Below, one piece after another: positions 1-7,486 of a stretch of DNA of 20,117 nt (the stretch's first letter is position 1; each line of letters opens with the position of its first letter). A model generated the notes under the pieces. The model was not told where the DNA came from. It saw nothing but the letters and a program-made list of their open reading frames with translations, and did no database searches. The position numbers were made by a program, and so were the translations under genes. Origin of the DNA: DATIRA01 sp964553405 (GTDB lineage: Bacteria > Pseudomonadota > Gammaproteobacteria > Steroidobacterales > Steroidobacteraceae); the NCBI GenBank assembly GCA_964553405.1, contig CAZKLS010000044.1, positions 1 to 20,117 of the forward strand, given 5' to 3'.

Positions 1-1385
1 ACCCGCGACACGCAGGCGGTGAGCTTGCGCGCGGTGTCCAGGTGCAGGAACTCGTTCGGCCCGTGCGCGTTCGACTTCGGCCCCAGCACGCCCGTCACCA
101 GGAACTGCGTGGTCGGGAACAGCCGGCCGAGCATGCCCATGAACGGGATGCTGCCGCCCGTGCCCATGTACATCGCATCGGCGCCGAAGTACTCGCGCGA
201 GGCCTCCTGCATCGAGCGCTCGAGCCACGGCGCGAGCGTCGGTGCGTTCCAGCCGCCGGTCGCATCGTTGACCGTGAAGCTGACGGCCGCGCCGTAGGGC
301 GGGTCGCGCTCCAGCGTGTCCTTCAGCGCCCGTGCCGCCGCCTTCGGGTCCATCGTCGGTGTGAGGCGGAACGACAACTTCAACGAGGTTGCGGGTCGCA
401 GCGTGTTGCCGGCGCTCGAGAACGGCGGGATCCCCTCGGCACCGGTGACGCTCAGCGTCGGCCGCCAGGTGCTGTTCAGCAGCAGCTCGAACGGGTCGTT
501 CGAGACCGGCCGCATTCCATCGGCCAGCGGGAACTTCCGGAACACGGTCTCGCCGAGCACCTTCGCGGTGGCCGCAGCCTGTGCGCGGCGGTCGGCCGGG
601 ATCGGCGTGTTGAGCTCCTCGACCAGGATCGCGCCGGTGGCCGCGTCCTCGACCCGCGCCAGCAGTTCCCGCAGCACCCGGAAGCTCGACGCGACGATGC
701 CGCTGGCCGCACCGGAGTGCACGCCCTCGCCGAGCACCTCGGCCCGCAGCGTGCCGATCAGGTTGCCGCGCAGCGAGGTGGTGCACCACAACTGCTCATA
801 GTTGCCGCACTCGGCGTCCAGGCACACGACCAGCGATGGCGAGCCGAGGCGCTCGCCCAGCGCCTCGATGTGGTACGGGAGATCGGGGCTGCCGCTTTCC
901 TCGCTCGCCTCGATCAGCACGACGCAGCGGGCGTGCGGCACCGATTGCTCCTGCAGCGCGCGTATCGCGGTCAGCGAGGAGAACAGCGCGTAGCCGTCGT
1001 CGGCGCCGCCGCGGCCATAGAGCTTGCCGTCGCGCAGCACTGGCTTCCACGGCTCGAGCCCGTCCGACCAGCCCGTGAACTCCGGCTGCTTGTCCAGGTG
1101 CCCGTACATCAGCACGCAGTCGTCCACCTGGCCCGCGATGTCCACCAGCAGCACCGGCGTGCGCCCCGGGAGCCTCAACACCTCGACCTTCATGCCGTCG
1201 ATCGGCTGCGCCTCGGCCCAGCGGCGCATCAGCTGCACCGCTTCTTCCATGTAGCCGTGGGCTTCCCAGTCCGCGTCGAACATCGGCGACTTGTTTGGTA
1301 TGCGAACGTACTCGACGAGCTGCGGCAGGATGGAGCCGTCCCACTCGCGCTCGACGGTGGCCTTTATCTTTGCTGGATCGATCAT
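1..1385 (-). CDS. M20-family metallopeptidase (dipeptidase-like), 3' end cut by the window
   Basis: This gene encodes a di-zinc M20 peptidase, probably a cytoplasmic dipeptidase or related amidohydrolase. It starts at the ATG at 1385 and stays open to base 1, giving 461 codons; only the last few are missing, judging from the usual family length. The metal-site motifs appear in order: YGHLDKQ (His96), GRGGADDG (Asp129/130), EASEESG (catalytic Glu near 162, ligand next to it), CLDAECGN (Asp190) and HGPNE (His441). The long GHLDKQPE-type first motif and the length fit the carnosinase-like dipeptidase branch better than ArgE or DapE. No signal peptide is visible. An AGGTGAG stretch lies just before the start. 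It follows tatD on the same strand after 42 bases, so the two are probably cotranscribed. The substrate cannot be read from the sequence. Confidence 0.9.
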   Translation of the reverse strand, partial: MIDPAKIKATVEREWDGSILPQLVEYVRIPNKSPMFDADWEAHGYMEEAVQLMRRWAEAQPIDGMKVEVLRLPGRTPVLLVDIAGQVDDCVLMYGHLDKQPEFTGWSDGLEPWKPVLRDGKLYGRGGADDGYALFSSLTAIRALQEQSVPHARCVVLIEASEESGSPDLPYHIEALGERLGSPSLVVCLDAECGNYEQLWCTTSLRGNLIGTLRAEVLGEGVHSGAASGIVASSFRVLRELLARVEDAATGAILVEELNTPIPADRRAQAAATAKVLGETVFRKFPLADGMRPVSNDPFELLLNSTWRPTLSVTGAEGIPPFSSAGNTLRPATSLKLSFRLTPTMDPKAAARALKDTLERDPPYGAAVSFTVNDATGGWNAPTLAPWLERSMQEASREYFGADAMYMGTGGSIPFMGMLGRLFPTTQFLVTGVLGPKSNAHGPNEFLHLDTARKLTACVSR

Positions 1386-1427
1386 CTGTCTTCTCACCTG
1401 AGGTCTTTGGAGGAAAATGAAACCGGT

Positions 1428-2240
1428 TCAGTGGGCCGTGCCGGCGGCATCGAACCCGAAGAAACGCAACGCGTTCGCGGTCGTCGCCGCCGCGATCCGG
1501 GCCGGATCCTCGCCGCGGCAGCGGGCCACGCTGTCGAGGATGTGGGGCAGGTGCCGGGGCTCGTTGCGGCGCGTGGCCGGCTTCGGCACCAGGTCCCGAG
1601 GCAGCAGGTACGGCGCGTCGGTCTCGAGCATCAGCCGCTCGGGCGGAATCAGCCTCACCAGCTCGCGCAGGTGCTGCCCGCGCCGCTCGTCGCAGATCCA
1701 GCCGGTGATGCCGACGTAGAGCCCGCGCTCCAGGTACGCCCGCAGCTCGTGCTCCTCGCCGGTGAAGCAGTGCGCCACCGCGGCCGGCAGGCGGGGCAGG
1801 TAGTCGTCCAGGATGCCGACGAACGCGTCGTGCGCGTCACGCTGGTGCAGGAACACGGGCTTCGACAGTTCCACGGCCAGCTCGAGCTGCAGCCGGAAGG
1901 CCCGTTCCTGGTCCACGTGCGGCGAGAAATTGCGGAAGTAATCGAGTCCGCACTCGCCGGCGGCGCCCACCTCCGGCATCAGCATCAGTTCCCTGAGGAC
2001 CGGTACGTCATCCAGACCGAATTCGCGCGAATGGTGCGGATGGATGCCCGCCGTGGCCCGGAAGCGGGCCGGGTTGCCGCGGGCCAGCGCGATCGCCGCA
2101 CGGGTGCTGTCGATCGTGCTGCCCGTGATGACCATGTGGCGCACGCCGACCGCGACTGCGTCCTCGACGACCTGCTCGCGGTCGTGGTCGAAACTGTCGT
2201 GGGCAAGGTTCAGCCCGATGTCTACCAGCGTCGGAATCAT
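1428..2240 (-). CDS. tatD: TatD-family metal-dependent deoxyribonuclease
   Basis: The 270-residue product is a TIM-barrel hydrolase of the TatD family, which act as Mg-dependent 3'-5' exonucleases in DNA repair and DNA turnover. Motifs in order are VDIGLNL (residues 6-12), TAGIHPHHS (63-71), GECGLDYFRNF (95-105, metal Glu96), FLHQRDAH (130-137, His132), HCFTG (157-161, His157) and LETDAPYLLPRD (205-216, Asp208). The N-terminal DIGLN replaces the HxH found in YcfH-type paralogues. Together with the GITGWICDERRG stretch, this points to TatD proper rather than YcfH or YjjV; the resemblance to E. coli TatD is strong along the whole length. The gene is the first of a minus-strand pair with the M20 peptidase and is divergent from the efflux operon. 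It is not next to tatABC, so the name reflects homology, not Tat transport. Confidence 0.95.
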   Translation of the reverse strand: MIPTLVDIGLNLAHDSFDHDREQVVEDAVAVGVRHMVITGSTIDSTRAAIALARGNPARFRATAGIHPHHSREFGLDDVPVLRELMLMPEVGAAGECGLDYFRNFSPHVDQERAFRLQLELAVELSKPVFLHQRDAHDAFVGILDDYLPRLPAAVAHCFTGEEHELRAYLERGLYVGITGWICDERRGQHLRELVRLIPPERLMLETDAPYLLPRDLVPKPATRRNEPRHLPHILDSVARCRGEDPARIAAATTANALRFFGFDAAGTAH

Positions 2241-2362
2241 GCCTGCGGAGCTTGTGCTAATGTCTGCCGTTTCGTGCCGTCGCGGCGCGGGACCGGAGCC
2301 GGCATTCTAGCCAGCACGGGGCCTCCCGTGTCGCAGCGGCGCACTCCATCCGAGAGATCAAG
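2241..2362. promoter_or_regulatory. Divergent intergenic region between tatD and the ABC efflux operon
   Basis: These 122 bases separate two outward-facing transcription units, so both promoters are expected here. For the rightward operon, TGCTAATGT at 2255-2263 could be an extended -10 element (TG, one base, then a poor hexamer), but no convincing -35 is visible. I cannot point to a leftward promoter. The adaptor gene has a weak purine-rich GAGAG at 2352-2356, six bases before its ATG. The presence of promoters is inferred from gene orientation; the exact elements are uncertain. Confidence 0.4.
2315..2330 (+). repeat. Small hairpin in the leader of the efflux operon
   Basis: An inverted repeat with 6-base arms, CACGGG and CCCGTG, flanks a GCCT loop. 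It lies about 33 bases upstream of the adaptor start codon, within the likely 5' leader. No run of T follows, so it is not a normal intrinsic terminator. It could be an operator half-site pair or a leader RNA hairpin. In DNA this rich in GC, a repeat of this size can also arise by chance. Confidence 0.3.
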
Positions 2363-3589
2363 ATGTCCCTGGACAAGACGGCGCTGGAGAGCCTGCGCCT
2401 GCCGAAGGGCGCCGATTCGGGGCGCTACGAGGACGCGCCGCGGCGCAATCGCCGGCGCTGGATCATTGCCGGCGTGGCGCTCGCGCTGCTGGCGCTGCTC
2501 GCCTGGCGGCTGCTCGGCGGACCGCTCGCGGTCCGCACCGCGACTGTGCAGGGGCCGGCCGGGGCCTCGGAGGGCGCGGTGCTGAACGCGTCGGGCTACG
2601 TGGTCGCCCGCCGGCTCGCGACGGTGAGTTCCAAGGTGACCGGCCGGCTCGTCGAAGTGCTGTTCGAGGAAGGCGCCCGCGTCGAGCAGGACCAGGTGCT
2701 CGCGCGGCTCGACCCCTCGATGGCGCAGGCCGAGTTCGAGGTCGCGGAGAAGAGCCTGCTGGCCGCGCGGCGCGGCCTGCGCGAGATCGAGGTGCGTCTC
2801 GCCGACGCCCGCCGGACTCGGGATCGGAACCGCAGCCTGGTGGAGCGCAAGCTCGTCGCCGAGAGCGTGCTCGATGCGTCCGAGGCCGAGGCGGACGCGC
2901 TCGCCGCGCGCCTCGAATCCGCCCGCGCGGAGGTGGCCGTGGCCGAGAGCAATCTCGCGCTGCGACGGCAGTCGCTCGACGACCTGGTGATCCGCGCACC
3001 GTTCGCGGGCGTCGTGATCTCCAAGGACGCCCAGCCGGGCGAGACCGTGTCGCCGATCTCGGCCGGCGGTGGCTTCACCCGCACCGGCATCGCGACGATC
3101 GTCGACATGGCGTCGCGCGAGATCGAGGTGGACGTCAACGAGGCCTACATCAACCGGGTGAGCGACGACCAACAGGTGAACGCGGTGCTCGACGCGTACC
3201 CGGACTGGAGCATTCCCGCGCACGTGATCAGCATCGTGCCCACCGCGGACCGGCAGAAGGCGACCGTGCGGGTGCGCATCGCGTTCGACGAGCTCGATCC
3301 GCGCATCCTGCCGGACATGGGCATCAAGGTGAGTTTCCTCGAGGATGGCGCTGGCGCCGCGCCCGGCGCGGCGAGCACGATCCCGGCGAACGCCGTGCAG
3401 GCGGCGGACGGATCGAGCTACGCCTGGGTCGTGCGCGACGGCAAGGTCGAGCGCCGGATGCTGCGGACCGGCGCAGCCGAGGGCGACCGCGTGCCGGTGC
3501 TCGAGGGGCTGCAGGCCGGCGAGGTCGTCGTCGTCGACCCGCCGAGGCGCCTGCGTGACGGCGCGGTGGTCGAACTGCAGGGCGAATGA
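2363..3589 (+). CDS. HlyD/MacA-like periplasmic adaptor (membrane-fusion) subunit of an ABC efflux system
   Basis: The 408-residue protein has the plan of a membrane-fusion adaptor. A short basic cytoplasmic segment is followed by one transmembrane helix (residues 33-51) and a biotinyl/lipoyl-like half starting near 80 (GYVVARR, then KVTGRLVEV). A helical hairpin rich in Arg, Glu and Ala spans about 120-205. The second lipoyl half opens with the family motif RAPFAGVV (211-218), and a beta-barrel and membrane-proximal domain complete the protein. Such adaptors bridge an inner-membrane ABC transporter to a TolC-like outer-membrane channel. The gene is first in an operon; its TGA overlaps the ATG of the ATPase gene (ATGA), which ties it to that transporter. 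No outer-membrane factor gene is adjacent. The substrate (macrolide, lipid, peptide or other) is not evident. The start is the ATG at 2363, with a weak GAGAG upstream. Confidence 0.9.
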   Translation: MSLDKTALESLRLPKGADSGRYEDAPRRNRRRWIIAGVALALLALLAWRLLGGPLAVRTATVQGPAGASEGAVLNASGYVVARRLATVSSKVTGRLVEVLFEEGARVEQDQVLARLDPSMAQAEFEVAEKSLLAARRGLREIEVRLADARRTRDRNRSLVERKLVAESVLDASEAEADALAARLESARAEVAVAESNLALRRQSLDDLVIRAPFAGVVISKDAQPGETVSPISAGGGFTRTGIATIVDMASREIEVDVNEAYINRVSDDQQVNAVLDAYPDWSIPAHVISIVPTADRQKATVRVRIAFDELDPRILPDMGIKVSFLEDGAGAAPGAASTIPANAVQAADGSSYAWVVRDGKVERRMLRTGAAEGDRVPVLEGLQAGEVVVVDPPRRLRDGAVVELQGE

Positions 3590-4281
3590 ACGTGGCCGGG
3601 ACGTCGATCGTCCGCATCCGCGATCTCGTCAAGGTCTACCGACGCGGGGTCGAGGAGGTCCGCGTGCTCGACGGGCTGTCGCTCGACATCGACTCCGGCG
3701 ACTTCGTCGCGTTGATGGGACCGTCCGGGTCCGGCAAGTCCACGTTGCTCAACCTGATCGGCGGCCTCGACCGCCCGACCTCCGGCAGCCTCGAGGTGGC
3801 GGGCTTGCGCGTGGACCAGCTGAGCGACGGGGCGCTCGCCCGCTGGCGGGCCGACCACGTCGGGTTCGTCTTCCAGATGTACAACCTGCTGCCGGTGCTC
3901 TCGGCCGAGCGCAACGTCGAGTTGCCGCTGCTGTTGAAGGACCTCTCGCGCGAGCAGCGCTCGCGGCGCGTCGCGGCGGCGCTGGCGCTGGTCGGCCTGA
4001 CCGAGCGGGCCCGGCACCGCCCCCGCGAGCTCTCCGGCGGGCAGGAGCAGCGCGTCGGCATCGCGCGGGCCATCGTCACGGACCCGACGCTGTTGCTCTG
4101 CGACGAGCCGACCGGCGACCTGGACCGCAAGTCCGGCGACGAGGTGCTCGACCTGCTGCAGGCGCTGAACGACGACTACGGCAAGACCATCATCATGGTC
4201 ACGCACGACCCGCATGCTGCCGAGCGGGCCCATCGCACCGTGCATCTCGACAAGGGCCTGCTGAGCGAGGCGGCGGCGTGA
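3586..4281 (+). CDS. ABC transporter ATPase, MacB/LolD (FtsE-like) type
   Basis: This 231-residue stand-alone ATP-binding subunit powers the MacB-type permeases encoded next to it. It shows Walker A GPSGSGKST (45-53), the Q-loop FQMYNLLP (Gln97), signature LSGGQ (149-153), Walker B LLLCDE followed by PTGDLD (169-180) and the switch His in VTHD (His207). The motif after the Q-loop and the PTGDLD D-loop are typical of the LolD/MacB/FtsE family, which drive mechanotransmission rather than pore transport. Its start overlaps the adaptor stop by four bases, and its stop overlaps the next GTG start by four bases (GTGA). One small oddity is that the signature is followed by EQRV, where QQRV is most common in this family. 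All catalytic residues are present, so it should be active. Confidence 0.95.
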   Translation: MNVAGTSIVRIRDLVKVYRRGVEEVRVLDGLSLDIDSGDFVALMGPSGSGKSTLLNLIGGLDRPTSGSLEVAGLRVDQLSDGALARWRADHVGFVFQMYNLLPVLSAERNVELPLLLKDLSREQRSRRVAAALALVGLTERARHRPRELSGGQEQRVGIARAIVTDPTLLLCDEPTGDLDRKSGDEVLDLLQALNDDYGKTIIMVTHDPHAAERAHRTVHLDKGLLSEAAA

Positions 4282-5438
4282 TCGGCAAGTACCTGCCGCT
4301 GCTCGCGGCGAGCCTGCGCCGCAAGCGGCTGCGCACCGCGTTCACGCTCGCCTCGATCGCGATCGCGTTCCTGCTGTTCGGCCTCGCCGAATCGATGCGC
4401 AACGCGTTCCAGAGCGGCGTGGACGTGGCCGGCGCGGACCGCCTGCTGACGATGCACAAGGTCTCCTTCACGATGCTGCTGCCGGCGAGCTACGAGAACC
4501 GCATCCGCGCGGTGGACGGCGTCGTGGCGGTGATCCCGCAGACCTGGTTCGGCGCCTGGTTCCGCGACCAGCGCAACCAGATCCCGGCGTTCCCGACCGA
4601 CCCGAAGGACATGCTGCGCATCTACCCCGAGTTCGTGATCCCCGAGGACCAGAAGCAGGCCTGGCTCGCCGACCGCACCGGCGTGCTGATCGGCCGCGCG
4701 CTGGTGGATGCGTTCGGCTGGCAGCCGGGCGACGTGATCCCGCTGCGCTCCGCGATCTGGCGCCAGCAGGACGGCTCGGACGCCTGGCCGGTGACGGTGC
4801 GCGCGGTCTACGAGCTGCCTGAGGGCGGGGACACGCGGCAGATCTTCATCAACCAGGACTACTTCGAGGAGGCGAAGTCGTTCGCCAAGGGGCTGATCGG
4901 CTGGTACGTCGTTAAGATCGAGGACCCGTCGCAGGTCGAGCGGGTCTCGGCGGACATCGATGCGCTGTTCGCGAATTCACCCGCGGAAACGAAGACCTCC
5001 TCGGAGCGGGCGATGGCGCAGTCCTTCGTCAACCAGGTCGGCAACATCGGCGCGATCCTGACGGCGATCGTGACCGCGGTGTTCTTTACGATGCTGCTGG
5101 TGACGGCCAACACGATGGCGCAGTCGGTGCGCGAGCGGACCAGCGAGATCGGCGTGCTGAAGACGCTGGGGTTCTCGAGCCCGGGCGTGCTGGGGCTGGT
5201 GCTGTCCGAGTCGGTGCTGATCACGGTGCTGGGCGGGGCGCTCGGCATCGCGACGGCCTGGTGGGCGGGCGTGCAGTTCGAGTCGCTGCTTGCGCAGTAC
5301 CTGCCGGGCTTCCGTTTACCGGCCTCGGCCGCCGTGAAGGCGTTCGCGTTCATGGTGGCGCTCGGGCTCGTGGCCGGCGCGCTGCCGGCGGTGCAGGCGA
5401 TGCGCCTCGGGATCGTCGACGCGCTGCGGCGGGACTGA
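4278..5438 (+). CDS. FtsX/MacB-like ABC transporter permease (first of two)
   Basis: The 386-residue membrane protein has the four-helix plan of MacB/FtsX permeases: one helix near the N-terminus (about 22-44), a large periplasmic domain (about 45-245), then three helices near 250-275, 305-328 and 354-374. The cytoplasmic stretch RERTSEIGVLKTLGFS between helices 2 and 3 is the coupling segment that contacts the ATPase. I chose the GTG at 4278 because it forms a GTGA overlap with the ATPase stop and is preceded by GAGCGAGG. The reading frame stays open far upstream, but that part lies over the ATPase gene and looks like a GC-rich shadow. The protein differs clearly from the permease encoded just downstream, so the pair may form a heterodimer. 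Transport direction and cargo are unknown. Confidence 0.9.
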   Translation: MIGKYLPLLAASLRRKRLRTAFTLASIAIAFLLFGLAESMRNAFQSGVDVAGADRLLTMHKVSFTMLLPASYENRIRAVDGVVAVIPQTWFGAWFRDQRNQIPAFPTDPKDMLRIYPEFVIPEDQKQAWLADRTGVLIGRALVDAFGWQPGDVIPLRSAIWRQQDGSDAWPVTVRAVYELPEGGDTRQIFINQDYFEEAKSFAKGLIGWYVVKIEDPSQVERVSADIDALFANSPAETKTSSERAMAQSFVNQVGNIGAILTAIVTAVFFTMLLVTANTMAQSVRERTSEIGVLKTLGFSSPGVLGLVLSESVLITVLGGALGIATAWWAGVQFESLLAQYLPGFRLPASAAVKAFAFMVALGLVAGALPAVQAMRLGIVDALRRD

Positions 5439-5445
5439 GCGCGGC

Positions 5446-6636
5446 ATGGGCTCCTCGATCAGGCAGATGCTGACGGTCACCGCGATGAACGTCCGCAACC
5501 TGCCGGCACGACTCGGTACGTCGCTGGTGGCCGTGATCGGCATCGGCGGCGTCGTGGCGGTGCTGGTCTCATTGCTCGCGATGGGCGAGGGCTTCCGGGC
5601 CGCGCTCGAACTCTCGGGCCGCGACGACGTGGCGCTGATCCTGCGCGGCGGCTCGCCCGACGAGCTCTCGAGCGGGCTCGACCGCGAGCAGGCCCGCATC
5701 GTCTCGAACGCGCCCGGCATCGCGCGGGACGGGTCCGGTCCGCTGGCCTCGCCCGAGCTCTACACGATCGTGGACCTGCCGATGCGCAGCACCGGCACCG
5801 GGGCCAACGTCCCGTTCCGCGGCGTCACCGCGCGCGGACCGCAGCTTCGCGACGGCTTCCGGTTGCTGGCCGGGCGCATGTTCCGCTCCGGCACCAACGA
5901 GGTCATCGTCGGTCGCGGAGTCTTCGCGCAGTTCGGCAACGTGGACCTCGGGCGCGAGGTCCGGTGGGGCTCGCAGACCTGGACCGTCGTCGGCGTGTTC
6001 GAGGCGGGCGGCAGCGTCTCGGAGTCCGAGGTCTGGACCGACCTGACGGTGCTGCAGGGCGTGTACCGGCGGGGCAGCAGCGTGCAGTCGATCCGCGTGC
6101 GACTCGTCTCGCCGGCTGCGCTCGGGCAGTTGCAGCAGGCGCTCGAGTCCGATCCGCGCGTCAACGTCAGCGTGCGCAGCGAGCGGCAGTTCTATGCCGA
6201 CCAGTCGCGGGTGCTGATCGCGCTCGTGAAGTACGTCGGCACGACGATCGCGGTGCTGATGGGCGTCGGCGCCGTGTTCGCGGCGTTGAACACGATGTAC
6301 TCGGCGGTCTCCTCGCGCACGCGCGAGATCGCGACGCTGCGCGCGCTCGGTTTCGGCGCCGCGCCGGTACTGGTGTCGGTGCTGGCCGAGGCCGTGACGC
6401 TCGGTCTGCTCGGCGGGATCGTCGGCGGCCTGGTCGTCTACTTCGGGCTGAACGGCTACCAGGCGTCCACGCTGAACTGGGCGAGCTTCACGCAGATCAC
6501 GTTCGCGTTCACGGTCACGCCGCAGCTGCTGCTGACGGGTCTCGGCTATTCGCTCATACTCGGCCTGGTCGGCGGCCTGCTGCCCGGGCTGCGCGCTGCG
6601 AGGATGCCGGTCGTCGCGGGCTTGCGGGAGTTGTAA
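5446..6636 (+). CDS. FtsX/MacB-like ABC transporter permease (second of two)
   Basis: The 396-residue permease has a first helix at about 22-45 (rich in Val, Gly and Ile), a periplasmic MacB-type domain with the VVGVFEAGG stretch near 183-191, and C-terminal helices near 258-285, 308-335 and 358-382. SRTREIATLRALGF after helix 2 is the conserved FtsX coupling segment. It starts seven bases after the first permease gene and probably works with it and with the ATPase and adaptor genes as one complex. Its periplasmic domain contains a conserved-looking GRMFRSGTNEVIVGRG stretch (142-157) like the MacB periplasmic core, where the equivalent region of the first permease diverges. It is probably the last gene of the efflux unit, although only six bases separate it from the next gene. 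Confidence 0.9.
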   Translation: MGSSIRQMLTVTAMNVRNLPARLGTSLVAVIGIGGVVAVLVSLLAMGEGFRAALELSGRDDVALILRGGSPDELSSGLDREQARIVSNAPGIARDGSGPLASPELYTIVDLPMRSTGTGANVPFRGVTARGPQLRDGFRLLAGRMFRSGTNEVIVGRGVFAQFGNVDLGREVRWGSQTWTVVGVFEAGGSVSESEVWTDLTVLQGVYRRGSSVQSIRVRLVSPAALGQLQQALESDPRVNVSVRSERQFYADQSRVLIALVKYVGTTIAVLMGVGAVFAALNTMYSAVSSRTREIATLRALGFGAAPVLVSVLAEAVTLGLLGGIVGGLVVYFGLNGYQASTLNWASFTQITFAFTVTPQLLLTGLGYSLILGLVGGLLPGLRAARMPVVAGLREL

Positions 6637-6642
6637 CTGAAC

Positions 6643-7416
6643 ATGAGAAAACCGAGAGGGCAGGCGGCCGGGCGCGCGGCGGCCGTGAATCCCCTGCAGA
6701 TGTCGCTCTGGTCGGACCGCGATACCGGCGCGGGCTGGCAGGTCCGGATCAGCCGGCGGGCGCGCCGGCTTTCGATGCGGGTGTTCCCGGGCGGACGGGT
6801 CGAGGTGGTCGTGCCGCCGGGCGTCGGTGTCGCGGCGATCGAGCGTTTCGTCTCGCGCCACCGCGAATGGGCGGAGCGGCAGTCGCGCGAATTCGAATTG
6901 CAGGCGCCGACCGCGACCGAGCGGCGACCCCGCTCCATCGAGCTCGCCGCGGCGGCCCGGAGCTGGTCGGTGGAATACGATCCCGCGGGCCGTTGCGCGA
7001 TACGCGACGCGGGCGACGGCCGGCTGTTGCTCGGTGGTTGCGGGGCCGGCGACGCGGAGATCGGCCGTGCGCTGCTCGGATGGCTCTACCGCGCCGCGGC
7101 GGAGCACCTCGGCGAAAGGCTGGAGGACCTTTCCCGGCAGACGGGACTCGACTACGCGCGGCTGCAGCTGCGGCGGCAGCGGACGCGCTGGGGCAGCTGC
7201 TCCTCGGCCGGCACGATCAGCCTGAACGTCTGCCTGATGTTCCAGCGACCGGAGGTCGTGCGTTACCTGCTGCTGCACGAGCTCTGCCACCGGCGGCACA
7301 TGAACCACTCGGGCCGTTTCTGGCGCCTGGTCGAGTCGTTCGAGCAGGACTGGCGTGGGCTCGACGCGGAGCTGGTACAGGGCTGGCGGAACGTCCCCGC
7401 CTGGGTCTTCCCCTGA
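6643..7416 (+). CDS. YgjP/SprT-like zinc-dependent hydrolase (DUF45 family)
   Basis: The 257-residue protein carries the DUF45/YgjP signature. WGSCSSAGTISLN lies shortly before HELCH (212-216), with a third metal-binding His in MNHSGRFW (His222), giving the HExxH...H zinc site of SprT-like enzymes. The N-terminal half has the IxxxRRARRLSMRV strand typical of this family. No signal peptide or membrane segment is seen, so it is probably cytoplasmic. The biochemical role of YgjP-like proteins is poorly settled: the fold is that of a metalloprotease, while a nucleotide pyrophosphatase activity has been proposed for the E. coli protein. It lies six bases after the permease gene and may be cotranscribed, but nothing in its sequence links it to transport. 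Confidence 0.88.
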   Translation: MRKPRGQAAGRAAAVNPLQMSLWSDRDTGAGWQVRISRRARRLSMRVFPGGRVEVVVPPGVGVAAIERFVSRHREWAERQSREFELQAPTATERRPRSIELAAAARSWSVEYDPAGRCAIRDAGDGRLLLGGCGAGDAEIGRALLGWLYRAAAEHLGERLEDLSRQTGLDYARLQLRRQRTRWGSCSSAGTISLNVCLMFQRPEVVRYLLLHELCHRRHMNHSGRFWRLVESFEQDWRGLDAELVQGWRNVPAWVFP

Positions 7417-7486
7417 GCCGCGGCAGCGGCGGCGTCCACGGTCCCGGTGGTCGCGGCGCGGCCTGCTGCGGCATACTCCCCGGCTC

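Noticed and set aside
1..1385. M20 peptidase as ArgE or DapE
   Set aside because: The protein is longer than those enzymes and carries the YGHLDKQPE and HGPNE motif forms of the dipeptidase branch. The neighbourhood has no arginine or lysine pathway genes.
42..2585. Plus-strand open frame of 847 codons across the M20 peptidase and tatD genes
   Set aside because: It has no domain resemblance, is rich in Arg, Ala and Gln as expected of an antisense frame in GC-rich DNA, and opposes two well-conserved minus-strand genes.
7355..7486. Upstream extension of the DAHP synthase frame to an ATG at 7355
   Set aside because: The extra 44 residues overlap the YgjP-like gene, are Arg/Pro-rich and do not match the family N-terminus, which begins at 7487.
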